A stretch of 64,000 bases of DNA from Kitagawia praeruptora (GCA_037693485.1 CM075345.1:93764001-93828000); one strand, 5' to 3'; shown: positions 22,793-35,366, counted from the first letter of the stretch. Numbers and translations: made by a program. Notes: a model not told the origin generated them from the sequence alone.

Positions 22793-24724
22793 CTCCCTCT
22801 CAAGCTTGGAAGGAAGTTCAGCTGCAGCTCCAAGCTTGCCCAATAGATAGTAATGCTTCTTTGTAGAGAGTGCCTTGGTGAAGATATCAGCAACTTGGGA
22901 GTGAGTTGGAACATGCTTTGTGACCATTGTGCCTGAATTTATCTTGTCTCGAACGAAATGACAGTCCACTTCTACATGTTTAGTCCGTTCATGAAGAACC
23001 GGGTTTGCAGCCAAGGCCAAGGCAGCTTGATTGTCACAGAGAAGTAAAGCAGGTGGAAGATTTTGAAGCCCCATATCTTTAAGTAAAGCTGAAAGGCATG
23101 TAATTTCACACGCAACAAACGCCATTGACCTATACTCTGCCTCATCAGTGGAGCGAGCTACTACGGACTGTTTCTTCGTTTTCCAAAAGATGGGTGAATC
23201 TCCTAACAACACACAGTAACCAGTTGTAGACCGTCTGGTCATTGGGCATGTTGCCCAGTCACTGTCATAGTATCCCTTTAGCTCTGTTGCTGAGGAGGAT
23301 GAAAGAAGGATCCCTTGACCAGGATTCGATTTTAGGTACCGTAATAGCTTCAAGGCAGCATCCATATGTGTAGTCGTTGGATGAACTGAGTGAGCACATG
23401 AACTGAAAAAGTGATGTGGACGAGAGATTGTGAGGTTGATCAGTTTACCAAGTAAACGTTGGTAGGGATGAGGATCCTTAAGGTACTCTCCTGTGTCAGC
23501 TTTGAGTCTCAAATGGATGTCCATGGGAAGTTTGAGAGAGGATACCTTTGTGAGGCCAAATTCCTCTATGAGATCAAGAGTGTATTTTTGCTGTGAGACA
23601 AAGAAACCAGTAGGGGATCTGCTAATTTCAAGTCCCAAAAAATATCGAACATCGCCTATGTCCTTCATTTTGAATGTGCTAGACAGCATGAGCTTAAGAT
23701 GATCAATTTGTTTACGATCATTGCCAGCCAGGAGCAAATCATCCACACAAACCAGCACTAGTGTAATCGTTGTGGGAGTAATGAGAGTGAACAAGCTGTA
23801 ATCAGATAATGATTGCTGAAATTTATGGTCTTTCAGTGTGTTTGACAATTTACTGAACCAATTTCTCGGTGTTTGACGAAGCCCATACAGAGATTTCTTC
23901 AAACGACACACCCACTTTGAATGAGGATCTTGACACTCCCCCTGATTCAGTATTATCCTGCTACCAATGCCACTGTACCCTTGTTGCATTTTCATGTACA
24001 CAGTTTCATATAGTTCTCCATGGAGGAATGCGTTTGTTACGTCCATCTGCATCACATCCCACTTTTGTAAAGCAGCCACTGCCAACAGTGCCCTCACGAT
24101 TGTCATCTTTGCAACCGGAGCGAATGTGTGCTCGTAATCAACACAATAGGTCTGCCTATTTCCCAATACAACAAGCCTTGCTTTGTAGCGTTCGATGGTT
24201 CCATCTGAATTGTACTTAATTTTATAGAGCCACCTATTTCCAATTGCTTTCTTCGTTGGAGGCAAAAGAGTGATTTCCCATGTATCATTGTTTTCAAGGG
24301 CCTCTAATTCAAGGTTCATGGCATCCACCCAGTTACTATTGGTGACTGCTTGACTGAACTTGACTGGGTCATTACGAGTTACAAGAGAAGACAGAAAACA
24401 TCCAAAGTTTGACTCCACGGTTTGTGTAGTTAATCTGACCAGATTTGCTGAGGATTGTGGGAAAGGTTTGGTGATGTATGATTCCATCCAAGCTGGAGGT
24501 TTGTGTAACCTGGTTGATCTACGAGGTGACACGATTTGGGTTTGACTGAAGGTGTTAGAGATACTGTCACTACTTTCTTGAGGAGGTGATTGTGGATGGT
24601 CTGTGGTTTTATCACTGGTTTCAACATGTTCACTACGTTCATTGGCTTCCAAGGGCATAAGAAACTCATCATCTACATATGTATTTGAGGTAGTTTGAGG
24701 CATGTCAACAGGTAAGGGAAGCAT
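22790..24724 (-). pseudogene. Copia reverse transcriptase and RNase H
   Basis: This is an open frame of 644 codons. It starts with the Ser/Pro-rich linker after integrase, then the reverse transcriptase fingers (NRWLYKIKYNSDGTIERYKARL, in part), FAPVAKM and MDVTNAFLHGEL. The catalytic CVDDLLL follows, where the family usually has YVDD. RNase H comes last, with DSDWATCPMTRRSTTG, the AEYRS acidic site and HERTKHVEVDCHF. The frame is intact but lies in a different frame from integrase, and sequence at 24724-24888 linking them carries stops. It is classed as a pseudogene because the polyprotein as a whole is broken. Confidence 0.9.
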
Positions 24725-24887
24725 ATGGTTTAGGTGTTGTAGTGTTCAAGGGAAAGATGTTTTCGTTGAAAGACACATCTCTGGACGTAAAGGATTTCTT
24801 GGTTTTAAGATCGAGCAACCTATAAGACACATGGCATTCCTCTAGGTGCAAGTTTATCAGAGGTATGAACACTATTGACAGCAAAGG

Positions 24888-25598
24888 CTAATCAACAGCA
24901 TAATCAACAGGTTTATTACACATCAGTTCATAAGGGCATTTATTATTCAAGACAGAGGAGGGTAACCTGTTGATGATGTACGCTGCAGTAAGCACAGCTT
25001 CTCCCCAATATGTCACATGCAATCCAGATTGAAATATAAGTGCACGAGCAATTTCTAGCAAGTGTCGGTGCTTTCGTTCTACTCGAGCGTTTTGCTGTGG
25101 CCTGTAGGCACACGACGTTTGATGCACAATGCCACATGACTGAAAGAAATCCATGCATCCTACATCATTGAACTCCAGTGCGTTGTCAGATCTAACCACC
25201 TGAATTTCGCCTTTAAACTGAGTGTGCACATAGTTGCAGAAAGCTTTCAGAGTCTGCAAGTAATCTGACTTGTGTTGTATGAGATAGACCCACGTCATTC
25301 TTGTGTGGTCATCCACAATTGTGAGGAACAACTTATACTTTTGCCTTGTATTCACCTTGTATGGACCCCATATGTCTGTGTGGATTAACTCAAACGCCTT
25401 TGTAGCTCGTGATTCACTGGTTTGAAACGGCAGCTTTGTGAACTTAGCCATAGGGCATGTCAAACAGACTTTATCAGCTACATGTGTGCAATGCCTAACA
25501 CAGTCTATAAACTTCAACTTCGAGGCTAGGGCATGGCCCAATCTATTGTGCCATAGTGTGAATGAGTTGTAAGTGACTGAGTTGTCACATTCATACAC
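24888..25598 (-). pseudogene. Copia integrase fragment
   Basis: It opens with the GAG-pre-integrase zinc region (LWHNRLGHA, then CLTCPMAKFTKLPF), giving the HHCC site. The integrase core follows with HTDIWGPY, DDHTRMTWVY, RSDNALEF and the RPQQNARVERKHRHL segment. The catalytic D, D, E residues appear present. The frame differs by one from the upstream gag-protease frame, and the break lies at about 25,600-25,620. It ends at a stop at 24888, short of the usual C-terminal domain. Confidence 0.88.
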
Positions 25599-27115
25599 TG
25601 AGAACGAGTCTCTACAGCTTTAGGAACAGAGTTAGACATGTGATACAATCCATTAGACACTGTTCCTTTGCCCATTTCTTCATAGGTCCTTGAGTCAATA
25701 ATATTGCACGCAGTTGGTGAGAACACAGCAAAGCACCCATTGTCTTGAGACAGTTTGTGAATAGAGAGTAGATTATGCGTGAATGTGAGAACATACAAAA
25801 TATTCAACAATTTTAAACCATTCTGTAAGGTCACATCACCAACATGGGACACAATTGCATGAGCTCCTGTTGGAAGGTTAACATTCATCTCTAACGTTAC
25901 TGGTTTCACATCGGCAAGAATACCAAGATTTGATGGCATATGGTCTGTGGCCCCTATGTCCACTATCCAAGTGTGACCATTTGTGCGTACTGTATGACAC
26001 GATATCATCCCAGAAAATGGGCTATCCATTTGGTTCTCTACACCTTCATTTGGCATTGACAGAGGCTGTGTGGGCAAAAGTTGGAGTAGTTGTTGTAACT
26101 GTTGTGGCGAAAAAACAATAGGTTGGGTGTTAGTGTCTGATATAGCATTAGCAGCTGAAATCGCATTAGCTGAGGGACCTCTAGGACTGAAAGGAGGTCT
26201 ATTATTGGACCAACGAGTGTTTGAAGGACGTGGGTTTCGAGATGAGTGTGTGTGAAAAGTAGGTTTGTATTTATAGTGCCATTTAGGGTACCCAATGGTG
26301 TCCCAACACTTGTCACTGGTATGTCCTTTTCCTCCAAAGGTTCCACACACTGGTGGGTTACCAGAGTTCACTGTGGTTTTTCTAAACATAGCAAACATTT
26401 CAGAGTCCAATGTGAGTGGACTTTTGAGAACATCACGTTGAGATTCCTCTTGCTGAATAGAGGCACAAGACATTTCCACACTAGGCAAGGGTGTCACCAT
26501 CAACAGTTGGATACGTTGGGGGCCATAATAGTCATCTAGACCATTTAGAAACTGGAAAAGACGCGACTCTTCTTTTTGGGTTTGAATAGCTTGTAACAAG
26601 CTGGTCACATCATTACCAACTGTGGTGATAGTGGGCAAAAGATTCATTGAATCCAATTCAGCCCATATACTACTTAAGGCTGTGTAGTAGTTGACTATCT
26701 TGGCTCCATTTTGTTTCATTCCAAACAACTCTTTACTCAGTTTATATTTTCTAGACCCATGTGTTAACTGGAAATGACTCTCAAGCTGTTTCCACACTTC
26801 AGAAGCAGACGTAATAAAAAGCACAAACTGTTTAATAGAATCACAAATATTATTATGGATCCAAGATGTTACCATGCTATTACAGGTATCCCACTGGAGT
26901 GCCTCAACTTTATCTGCATCATTCCGAACTTCGGTCCCATCTACAAAACCCAGCTTGCGTTTGGAGGAGAGTTGTATCTCCATAGACCTTTTCCAAGAAC
27001 GATAATCACCATCTCCCTGCAACTTGGGTACACTAATGGAAATAGGGTTGTCTGATGGATACAGAAACAACGGGTTCTGCATATCTGAGAATGAGAACTT
27101 GCTGCCACTGGCCAT
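25526..27115 (-). pseudogene. Copia gag and protease region
   Basis: The likely start is the Met at 27115 (MASGSKF). The first 240 residues form a Copia capsid (UBN2-type) region with YRSWKRSMEIQL and VWKQLESHFQLTHGSRKYKL. The zinc knuckle reads CGTFGGKGHTSDKC: the second Cys of the usual CX2C is missing. The protease signature reads WIVDIGATDHM, with Ile where the family has Ser or Thr after the catalytic Asp. Both changes suggest loss of function. The frame runs past the integrase start in the wrong frame and ends at 25526. Confidence 0.88.
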
Positions 27116-27272
27116 AATTTGATTTGACACAAAGAGCACTGCTCACACTTTACTTTACACACTGTATGGACTAACACGAGCTTTGAACTGAGAGACTACT
27201 GAACACTGAATCACCACTATCTCTATTTAATTATACTTTACACTCGTTCTTTCATTAGCTACTTTAATACCA

Positions 27273-27580
27273 TGTTACTTTTATGAATTTAACAGCTTAA
27301 TGAAGAACACACAACACACAGAACTACAGAGAAACAAATGATTCAAACGGTCTCAATAGCTAACATCAAAAACTGAGTTTACATCTTGTTATTGTGCACA
27401 TATATGCTAGGAGAACGTACCATTACTTCTAACAGAAAGATGCTCTATCTCTAATGACTAGAGTACCCTTAAGTTGTCTTATTAAGCACTACATGACATA
27501 ACAATGTAACATAGTAAAATGTTTAACTGGAATATAGAAATTGCATAGGAAATTAAGTTGACAGAGGTCATGTCTCTTTA
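27273..27580 (-). repeat. 5' LTR of the 5.1-kb Copia element, with adjacent primer site
   Basis: It is the same length as the 3' LTR. Just inside it on the minus strand (27272 downward) is TGGTATTAAAG, close to the initiator-methionine tRNA primer site TGGTATCAGAG used by most plant Copia elements. Confidence 0.88.
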
Positions 27581-27685
27581 CAACTAACTTTACTCTATTT
27601 CTACTATCTTTTCTTAATCTTCGTGAAAGTCAAAATGGTTCATATAATTTGAGACGGAAATAGTAATTATTAACATCTATATACC

Positions 27686-29468
27686 TAGACCTGGCAAATT
27701 GGGTCACGGTCCGAAGAACCGAACCGAAATTCATGGAATCGAGATCCGATTTTATATCCAAATTAGATTAACCGAAATTTAACCGAATCCGAAATAATCT
27801 GATCTGCACCGAAATCCGATCAGATATAGTCAAATCCGATTATTGTCCGAAAACCAATCTCATCTAATTCGAAAATTACCCGAATCCGAAATACTTAATC
27901 CGATGATGATCCGAAACCGATCAATCCGAAAAAAATATTATCCAGACAGAATATGCCTTAAAGTACTATATCCGTTCTAAATTGGAAACTAGAAACATCA
28001 ATACCAAAAATTATGTGATGAAATAATATTTTTGAGATTATATTTTATTTCTCTCTCTGACTCAAAATATTCTATATTTTAGGACCAAACGTTTCAAGAT
28101 ATCATATATGTATCAAAATATTCATGTATAGTAAATATTTTATTTTGGAAATAAAAACGAATGATATAATTTATTCTAGAAAATAGGTATTAAATATAAT
28201 GTATATCTACACATTTGAACCTTCACATCTCCTAGATACACATGTTTAGTAATTAGTATGTTTATGAATTGTAATTAAATATATATTTTCAACATAAAAT
28301 AAGGTAATAATTAATAAATAACTCCATCAAACCTTCAAATTGAATTAAACTCCAAATATTATCAAGAAAAATATTTGTTTGAAATAAGAAAATATTTATA
28401 TCAATGTATAGAGCTCGATTTGTAGAATACATACATATCTAAATCATTAATTTTGGATGAGTAGATTGAGAGATATAAATTTTTGAAGTTTAAATCATTA
28501 ATTGATGTATAGATTAAATTCGACTGACCCCAAATTCAACTGATATTGGTCAAATTTATAAATTTGACCGAATGTAGTCAAATATATAAATACGACCAGA
28601 ATTGAATATGACTTAAATGAATCCTAACCACTTATGAAACTTTAAAAAACAAAAAAAAAGATTTAGATTAAAAAATTGTCACGTATAATTGATTATGCTA
28701 GAAAGTTGAATTAGGATATGTAAATCAATAGTTTTTAAAAATAAATAAATATCATTATATATTTTTTGGCTTTTGCTGGAAATATCGAGCAATATTGCAT
28801 ATATACATATAATTAAATTATAAATGGTATAGAGTGTATTCCATAATGACAAAATTTTAAAAACGAAATTTACTTTTAATTTTGTGAGAATTGAAAATAA
28901 AGGTGAATATAACTCATATTTTAAAAATAAATGGATAATGTATAATATAGTAAATATTATTTTGCTAAACTATAATATTATACATTTAGCAAAAATGTTA
29001 TTTTACATTACTGATCCAAGTAGAGACTAGAAAAAATAATATTAAATATCAAATACTCAAAAAACAATCAAGTTTTATATTACTTAATTAAGTATTTATT
29101 TTCGTGTTATAACTATACTTTTACAAACTTACTAATGACATCTAGTTAGTTTTAATGATAATTCAAAATTGATACAACATAATTGAAACTAAATTTTTTC
29201 GATTCGACCAACTCCAGTCCGAAAAGATCCGAACCGAATTTTATATGATCTTAATCTGAAATTTATACAATTTTAATCAGAAATCGACCCGATCCGAAAC
29301 TAGATCCGAACCGAACCAAAATCGATTAAAATTTTGTAAAACCGATACTAGACCCGAACCGAATTAGATCCGATCCGAATTGTATCAATATATATCAAAA
29401 TCGAAATTGATCCGATCTGAAATGGATCCAATATGAAACCGATCCGATTATCCGATTTGCCAGGTCTA
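27686..29468. mobile_element. non-autonomous hAT element, 1.78 kb
   Basis: The terminal inverted repeats are tagacctggcaaat on both ends (14 bp perfect). A perfect 8-bp duplication, tatatacc, lies at 27678-27685 and 29469-29476. The outer 250 bp at each end are filled with 'ccgaa' and 'gatccga' motifs in both orientations, which probably bind transposase. The interior is AT-rich with no open frame of note, so it depends on a transposase encoded elsewhere. Confidence 0.93.
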
Positions 29469-29476
29469 TATATACC

Positions 29477-29665
29477 ATATCCTCCAATAAATACATTCCA
29501 TTAAAACATCTCCAACCATCACCACCTATTAGGTAAAAAGTTTAGGTGGTACTAGGGCCTGTTCTGTTTGACTTATCTTAAAATAAGTCACTTATCACTT
29601 AAAAGTGAATAAGTGTCAAATAAGTGATAAGTATATCCTTTATTGTAATACCTGAGTCTACTACG
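29477..29665. other. spacer before the duplicated segment
   Basis: Short AT-rich stretch with no gene. It includes a small palindromic cluster of 'cttatc', 'aagtga' and 'aagtca' words near 29,570-29,630, of unknown meaning. Confidence 0.35.
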
Positions 29666-30499
29666 CGTCAGTTAACCAATCATAATCGAGAAATTATTTT
29701 AGGACCAATCAGAGGTGACCCCTAAATTTTAGACCAATCACCTAAAATCTTATATAACCAAGGGCACTTAACCAATCAGATATCATTCCTAAATTTTAGA
29801 CCAGTCATATTATCTTAAAAATTTTCCTTATTTACCATTATCATTCTATTATACTAACTATGGTTAGTTAACAATTCTAATTTAAATTTTGTAGTTACTT
29901 GATTTAACATATCCATATAATAAAAAAATATATAATTAATAAATAATATTTTAAATTAAAATCAATCAGGATTATAAAAATATTTATTAAGCGATTTTCA
30001 CAATATATATAAGAAACAATCAGAATTTATCACTAAAATTAATTTAATCATATTATTCTCATCCTAATTTACTTATCGTGGTTATTTAACAAAAAACAAA
30101 GATATCACTACATACAGTATGTCACTTAATGCACCGAAATTAGTCACAATGTCGACATTAGGATTAATAATTACTAATGTCTATCATGTATTTTTAGAAC
30201 TTATTTAAAATTATTATGAAAATGTAATATAATTGACTTCAAAATGATATCAATATTAATAATCATTACATGAGAATATGATGATTAAAAAGCAATTTAA
30301 AAAGTCCAACTATTAATATACGAGGAATATAAAGCACTAGGATCGATATGGTATATGCTTGGTGTGTTCTAGAATCGGGAGTCTAGAATATAAGGTTCAT
30401 AATATTATATATAGTTATATATTATAATTAGTTTTCATAAATACTTATTAACTAATTAATCATAATTTTTAATTTAAATCAATCACAATTATATTATTA
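29666..30499. repeat. duplicated segment, intact copy (about 830 bp)
   Basis: From 'cgtcagttaacc' at 29666 this segment matches 31617-43245 once the two LTR insertions there are removed (834 versus about 832 bp), with scattered substitutions. It is non-coding and AT-rich. It preserves both pre-insertion sites: 'attagtcacaatgtcga' near 30,140 and 'aaaatgtaatataattg' near 30,220. Confidence 0.88.
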
Positions 30500-31616
30500 T
30501 TTACTGGCATATCTATAATTAACGTAACAAACAAATTGACCTGGCAATTTGTTTGAATTATTCAAAACACTAAATATACTCTCAATTAGTATTATTTGGT
30601 GTATAAGTTATCAATCAAAAATTAAAATTCATTACAGAGTTAATGAAAATATTGTTAGTAAATATTTTCATAGCAAATTGGTCAACTCAGCACAAAAAAT
30701 CTTATAATTCAGTATTTTTTGATAAATAATTAATTAATCAATAAAAGGACATATGACACTTACAAAAATAATCAAAATTTTAAATTTTCTTATAAATCAC
30801 AATTTTTTTATAGGTAATTATTTCATCAATAAAAGGTCATACAATATCTACAAAAATAATCTAGATCGGACAAACTCATATTAAAATAGATCATTTTAAG
30901 GTTTTTCTTCATCCAAACTACGATCGTTAATAAGATTTTAAATTGTGGTGCATCACTCGCTTATATCACTAAAATATATAGTCGTTTTGGTGAGATAATC
31001 CAACAATTTATTGTAATCGCAAGTAAAATATATATTTGATTTGTCAGAACGTATTCGAACAATCAACCATATAACCGTGATTCTATATTATCCAAATCAA
31101 TGAACTAATATAATAAAATCATGTAGATATAAGATCCAGATCTAAGATCCCGGATGCCAGAATAAAAGAACCTACTCTCACAAATAAAAAGAACGTAACC
31201 CAATATGGGTAGACAAAATTCACTTACAGGGTACTAAATTTTCAATAAAGAGATTTTTTTTTTGAAAAGCAAAGTAAAATCAAGTTTGAGAAATCGGAGT
31301 TATCAATTACAAGGAGAAAGTACAAAATCCAATATATCAGTAGATAAAACCCACTAATGGGATAATAGACCCTCAATAAAAAAAGATATTTATTGTAAAA
31401 CAAAGCAAAATAAAGGAAAACAATTAAAAGAAGGTTTAACATCAACCAAAACACTGATATAAACTCTTAAACTTTAGTTTAGTATTTCTGGGAGAGGAAG
31501 AAAGAGAGAAACCACTACGACCTTCGTTATAAAAATCATTATTATTGATAACTCGGTCGATACATATAAAATTATATATTGTTTCGGATAAATGGTGCCA
31601 TTTTTTAATTTTTTAT
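30500..31616. other. AT-rich spacer between duplicated segments
   Basis: No gene or defined element is supported. The minus-strand 70-codon frame at 31242-31454 is low-complexity and hydrophobic and was not accepted as coding. Confidence 0.4.
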
Positions 31617-32097
31617 CGTCAGTTAACCAATTATAATCGAGTAATTATTTTAGGACCAATCAGAGGTGACCCCTAAATTTTAGACCAATCACCTAAAATC
31701 TTATATAACCAAGGGCACTTAACCAATCAGAGATCATTCCTAAATTTTAGACCAATCATATTATCTTAAAAGTTTTCCTTATTTACCATTATCATTCTAT
31801 TATACTAACTATGGTTAGTTAACAATTCTAATTTAAATATAGTAGTTACTTGATTTAACATATCCATATATTAAAAAAATATAATAAATAAATAAATATT
31901 TTAAATTAAAATCAATCTGGATTATAAAAATATTTATTAAGCGATTTTCACAATATATATAAGAAACAATCAGAATTTATCACTGAAATTAATTTAATCA
32001 TATTATTCGCATCCTAATTTACTTATCGCGGTTATTTAACAAAAAACAAAGATGTCACTACATACAGTATGTCACTTAATGCACCGAAATTAGTCAC

Positions 32098-33026
32098 TGT
32101 TGTGCCAAAAATCTCCATGGGCTAGATTTAGGCCCATTAAGCTATAGGGTCCAATCCATACGAGCCAGAAAGTAGATCCATTACAAGATATGAAGACTAG
32201 ACATGAAGAAAATGAGCACTCGCTGAGTAGACAGTCAAGAAGCTACAAGTATTATGAGGTTCCTGATAAACCGGAAGCTGAGTAGATTACGAATGGACCA
32301 GGTTCCTCCCTGCAGAAGAGTTCAAGACAGCCTAGCAGCAGTAGTGAAGACAGCAAGAGCATATGGGAACCACAAAGAGGCTCCCCAAACTGATATATTT
32401 GTTATTTGTGCAGGTACAAGTACTTATAATGAGGTCCCTAAGCAATATGTCCCGAAATAAGGAGGTTCCTGAGAAACAGGTTCCTAGACAGAGGTTCCTG
32501 AGAACCAGGTTCCGAAATACAGGTTCCTGAGCACCAGGTTCCTGAGACATAGGTTCCTGAGCACCAGGTTCCTGAGCGTAGCCAGCCAGAAAGAGACCGA
32601 ATTATTATTGGAGTGTAATTCTAGGGCGCAGTTGATCCTAGAATGCCTCTAATAGACATGAGAATTATAGTAGGGTACGAACTCGAGTTCTACTCTACTT
32701 AGCCAACTAGTTCGTGAAAGGCTCTAAAGGAACCTGAGTCCTACACGAATTAGACAACCGAATACAGCTGGTCAAGCAGAATCAGCTTCGCATTAGAACT
32801 ACGTGAGCTTGATCCCTATATAAACAAGGGTACGTAGGCACCTTGGGAGAACGGACACAGATCTCGCTAATGGAACCTGCGATGATTCTCGTAACCTCTC
32901 AAGCTCAGCTCACCCCACCATCAAATCACACCCAAATCACCAAAAACAGCCAATTACATGTGTTACACTTGTAAATTCCAGTGGGCCTCCGAAAATCACG
33001 TTGATTACGAAAATCCTCCATCAACA
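32098..33026 (+). mobile_element. solo LTR, 929 bp
   Basis: It starts tgttgtgcc and ends catcaaca (TG...CA), and is flanked by a perfect 5-bp duplication, gtcac (32093-32097 and 33027-33031). The duplicated segment at about 30,140 shows the same site empty. It carries a TATATAAA box at 32817-32824, which suggests transcription on the plus strand. No internal region remains, consistent with LTR-LTR recombination, and I saw no second copy in the window. Confidence 0.9.
32440..32580 (+). repeat. 'caggttcctgag' minisatellite inside the solo LTR
   Basis: At least seven degenerate units of the type (c)aggttcctgag, spaced 15-25 bp apart, form an array in the part of the LTR upstream of its TATA box. 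The position fits an expanded U3 enhancer-like repeat. Confidence 0.75.
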
Positions 33027-33112
33027 GTCACAATGTCGACATTAGGATTAATAATTACTAATGTCTATCATGTATTTTTAGAACTTATTTAAAATTATTA
33101 TGAAAATGTAAT

Positions 33113-33751
33113 TGTTGTGGAATAAAAAGTAGGGTGTAATTAATTCGTGTATTGATTGCTAGGGATTGAGAGCTTCGAGCTTTAATGGTGGCTGCTCTTG
33201 TCGTCGGGGATTAACTCGGTCCTAACAAGATGCCTACGTACCTTGATGAATATCAAGAATCAAGCCAAAACGTAGTTCTGTTATTGCTTACGTGGCTTGA
33301 TGCGCCCTCGCGGCGTGGTAACGTAGTGGCTTGCATGTCCTTATTCGAGGATTAAGCCTAAAACGTGGTGGATGTGTATGGAGCTGTGTTAAAAAACGCT
33401 CCCCATGAGAATGAGGGGTCATACCCTTTATATAGGCTTTAGAAGCCATAGAGCTAGGGTAGGGTTTGGTAACTTAGTGGGCAAGTTACCCACTTTAGGC
33501 CCAATTCTAGATCCTTCCATGAGGGATGTGGATAACTATAGGAGTTGTATGCCTTGGAGGCTACACCATGGATGATTTGGTTTCCTTTTGGACTCAATAA
33601 CGGAGTCTTTTATTTGGCTGATTTATTATCCACGAATTTATTATTTAATTAGGGTTTTGGGCCTCATTAATGGGCTTGGTATCTGGATCAAGCTAGGTCT
33701 AATTAATGCAACATTAATTGTGTCTTTATTGCTTACTTTCAGCCCATATCA
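33113..33751 (-). repeat. 3' LTR of the Gypsy element, with polypurine tract
   Basis: In element orientation the LTR starts TGATATGGGC and is preceded by a polypurine tract, ggggggcaaa (plus-strand 33752-33761). A minus-strand TATATAAA lies at 33434-33427. Confidence 0.9.
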
Positions 33752-34100
33752 TTTGCCCCCCAACTTCTAGGAAAACTGATCAGGTTTTCGTAGAAGTTAT
33801 ATTTTCCTTAATCGAGACTTTGGGTCATTTTTATCCCTTACCTGGGACTTCTTAATTTTCCTACCCTTATATGGGGATTTTGGTTTACGCTAGTGTTTCA
33901 CATATATCGCCTTATTGTAAAGTGTGGAGCGACCTACACATTTACGACGATTTGTCTTATTTGAGGCTTTAACTTGTGCTTGCTTATATCAATTTCGGCA
34001 CTATTATAGAGCTTTTATGCATTATTAGCATAAATAATTGCTCAATTTGTCAAGAAAATATTTCTATAATTTTCTCATATTTTTCTGTACTTTTCCTAAT

Positions 34101-35366
34101 TATTTAGGAATTTTTATGTGCGCATGGGTATTTTTCATAATTATTCCTAATAATTATGTACGCACAGGTATTTTTATGTACCCACAGGTATTTCCGTAAT
34201 TATTCCTAATAATTTAGGAATTTTTATTTACCCACAAGTATTTCCGTAATTATTCCTAATAATTTAGGAATTTTTATGTACCCACAGGAATTTTTCATAA
34301 TTATTCCTAATAATTTAGGAATTTTTATGTACCCATAGGTATTTTTTATAATTATTCCTAATAATTTAGGAATTTTTATGTACCCACAGGTATTTTTCGT
34401 AATTATTCCTAATATTTTATGAATTTTTATGTATCCACAAGTATTTCCGTAATTATTCCTAATAATTTAGGAATTTTTATGTACCCACAGGTATTTTTCA
34501 TAATTATTCCTAATAATTTAGGAATTTTTATGTACCCACATGTATTTTTCATAATTATTCCTAATAATTCAGGAATTTTTATGTACCCACAGGTATTTCC
34601 GTAATTATTCCTAATAATTTAGGAATTTTTATGTACCCACAGGTATTTTTCTTAATTATTCCTAATAATTTAGGAATGTTTATGTACCCACGAGTATTTT
34701 TCGTAATTATTCCTAATATTTTAGGAATCTTCCTGTACCAACGGGTATTTTTCGTAATTTTTCCTAATAATTTAGGAATTTTTATGTACCCACAGGTATT
34801 TTTCATAATTATTCCTAATAATTTAGGAATTTTTATGTACCCACAGGTATTTTTCATAATTATTCCTAATAATTTAGGAATTTTTATGTACCCACAGGTA
34901 TTTTTCGTAATTATTCCTAATATTTTAAGAATTTTCTTGTACCAACGGGTATTTTTCATAATTATTCCTAATAATTTAGGAATTTTTATGTACCCACATG
35001 TATTTTTCATAATTATTCCTAATAATTCAGGAATTTTTATGTACCACAGGTATTTCCTTAATTATTCCTAATAATTTAGGAATTTTTATGTACCCACAAG
35101 TATTTTTCTTAATTATTCCTAATAATTTAGGAATGTTTATGTACCCACGAGTATTTTTCGTAATTATTCCTAATATTTTAGGAATTTTCTTGTACCAACG
35201 GGTATTTTTCGTAAATTTTCCTAATAATTTAGGAATTTTCTTGTACCAACGGGTATTTTTCGTAAATTTTCCTAATAATTTAGGAATTTTTATGTACCCA
35301 CAGGTATTTTTCGTAATTATTCCTAATATTTTAGGAATTTTCTTGTACCAACGGGTATTTTTTTTT
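34101..35366. repeat. 51-bp tandem array in the Gypsy element, about 24 units
   Basis: The unit reads attcctaataatttaggaat followed by ttttatgtacccacaggtat and a short tail, and recurs about every 51 bp with substitutions. Because 51 is a multiple of three and the unit lacks stops in some frames, both strands stay open with 17-residue repeats. These frames (34419-35405 plus, 34579-35392 minus) are a by-product of the repeat, not genes. The core 'attcctaataatttaggaat' is an imperfect palindrome. The array lies between the pol remnants and the 3' LTR. Confidence 0.95.

Larger units (their letters stand above)
22485..27580 (-). mobile_element. Ty1/copia LTR retrotransposon, 5.1 kb, decayed
   Basis: It has two 308-bp LTRs (22485-22792 and 27273-27580) and a perfect 5-bp target-site duplication, caact, at 22480-22484 and 27581-27585. 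Coding order on the minus strand is gag, protease, integrase, reverse transcriptase, RNase H, which defines Copia. By eye the LTRs differ at about 14 of 308 positions with no indels, so the insertion is not very recent. The LTR boundary set by the target site gives TA...CA termini in element orientation instead of TG...CA. The coding region has at least two frame breaks, so it cannot act alone. Confidence 0.93.
22250..27662. mobile_element. Stowaway-like MITE split by a Copia insertion
   Basis: The left part (22250-22479) begins ctccctccatcccattttat. The right part (27586-27662) ends with a matching inverted terminus whose reverse complement reads ctatttccgtctcaaattat. Without the retrotransposon and one copy of its target site it would be about 310 bp. 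The Copia element at 22485-27580 lies inside it, so the MITE is older. Confidence 0.7.

Noticed and set aside
23493..26539. Plus-strand frames of 60-116 codons in the Copia element
   Set aside because: They are antisense shadows of gag, integrase and reverse transcriptase.
34101..35366. CRISPR-like array
   Set aside because: Units are contiguous 51-bp tandem repeats without unique spacers, in a plant retrotransposon.
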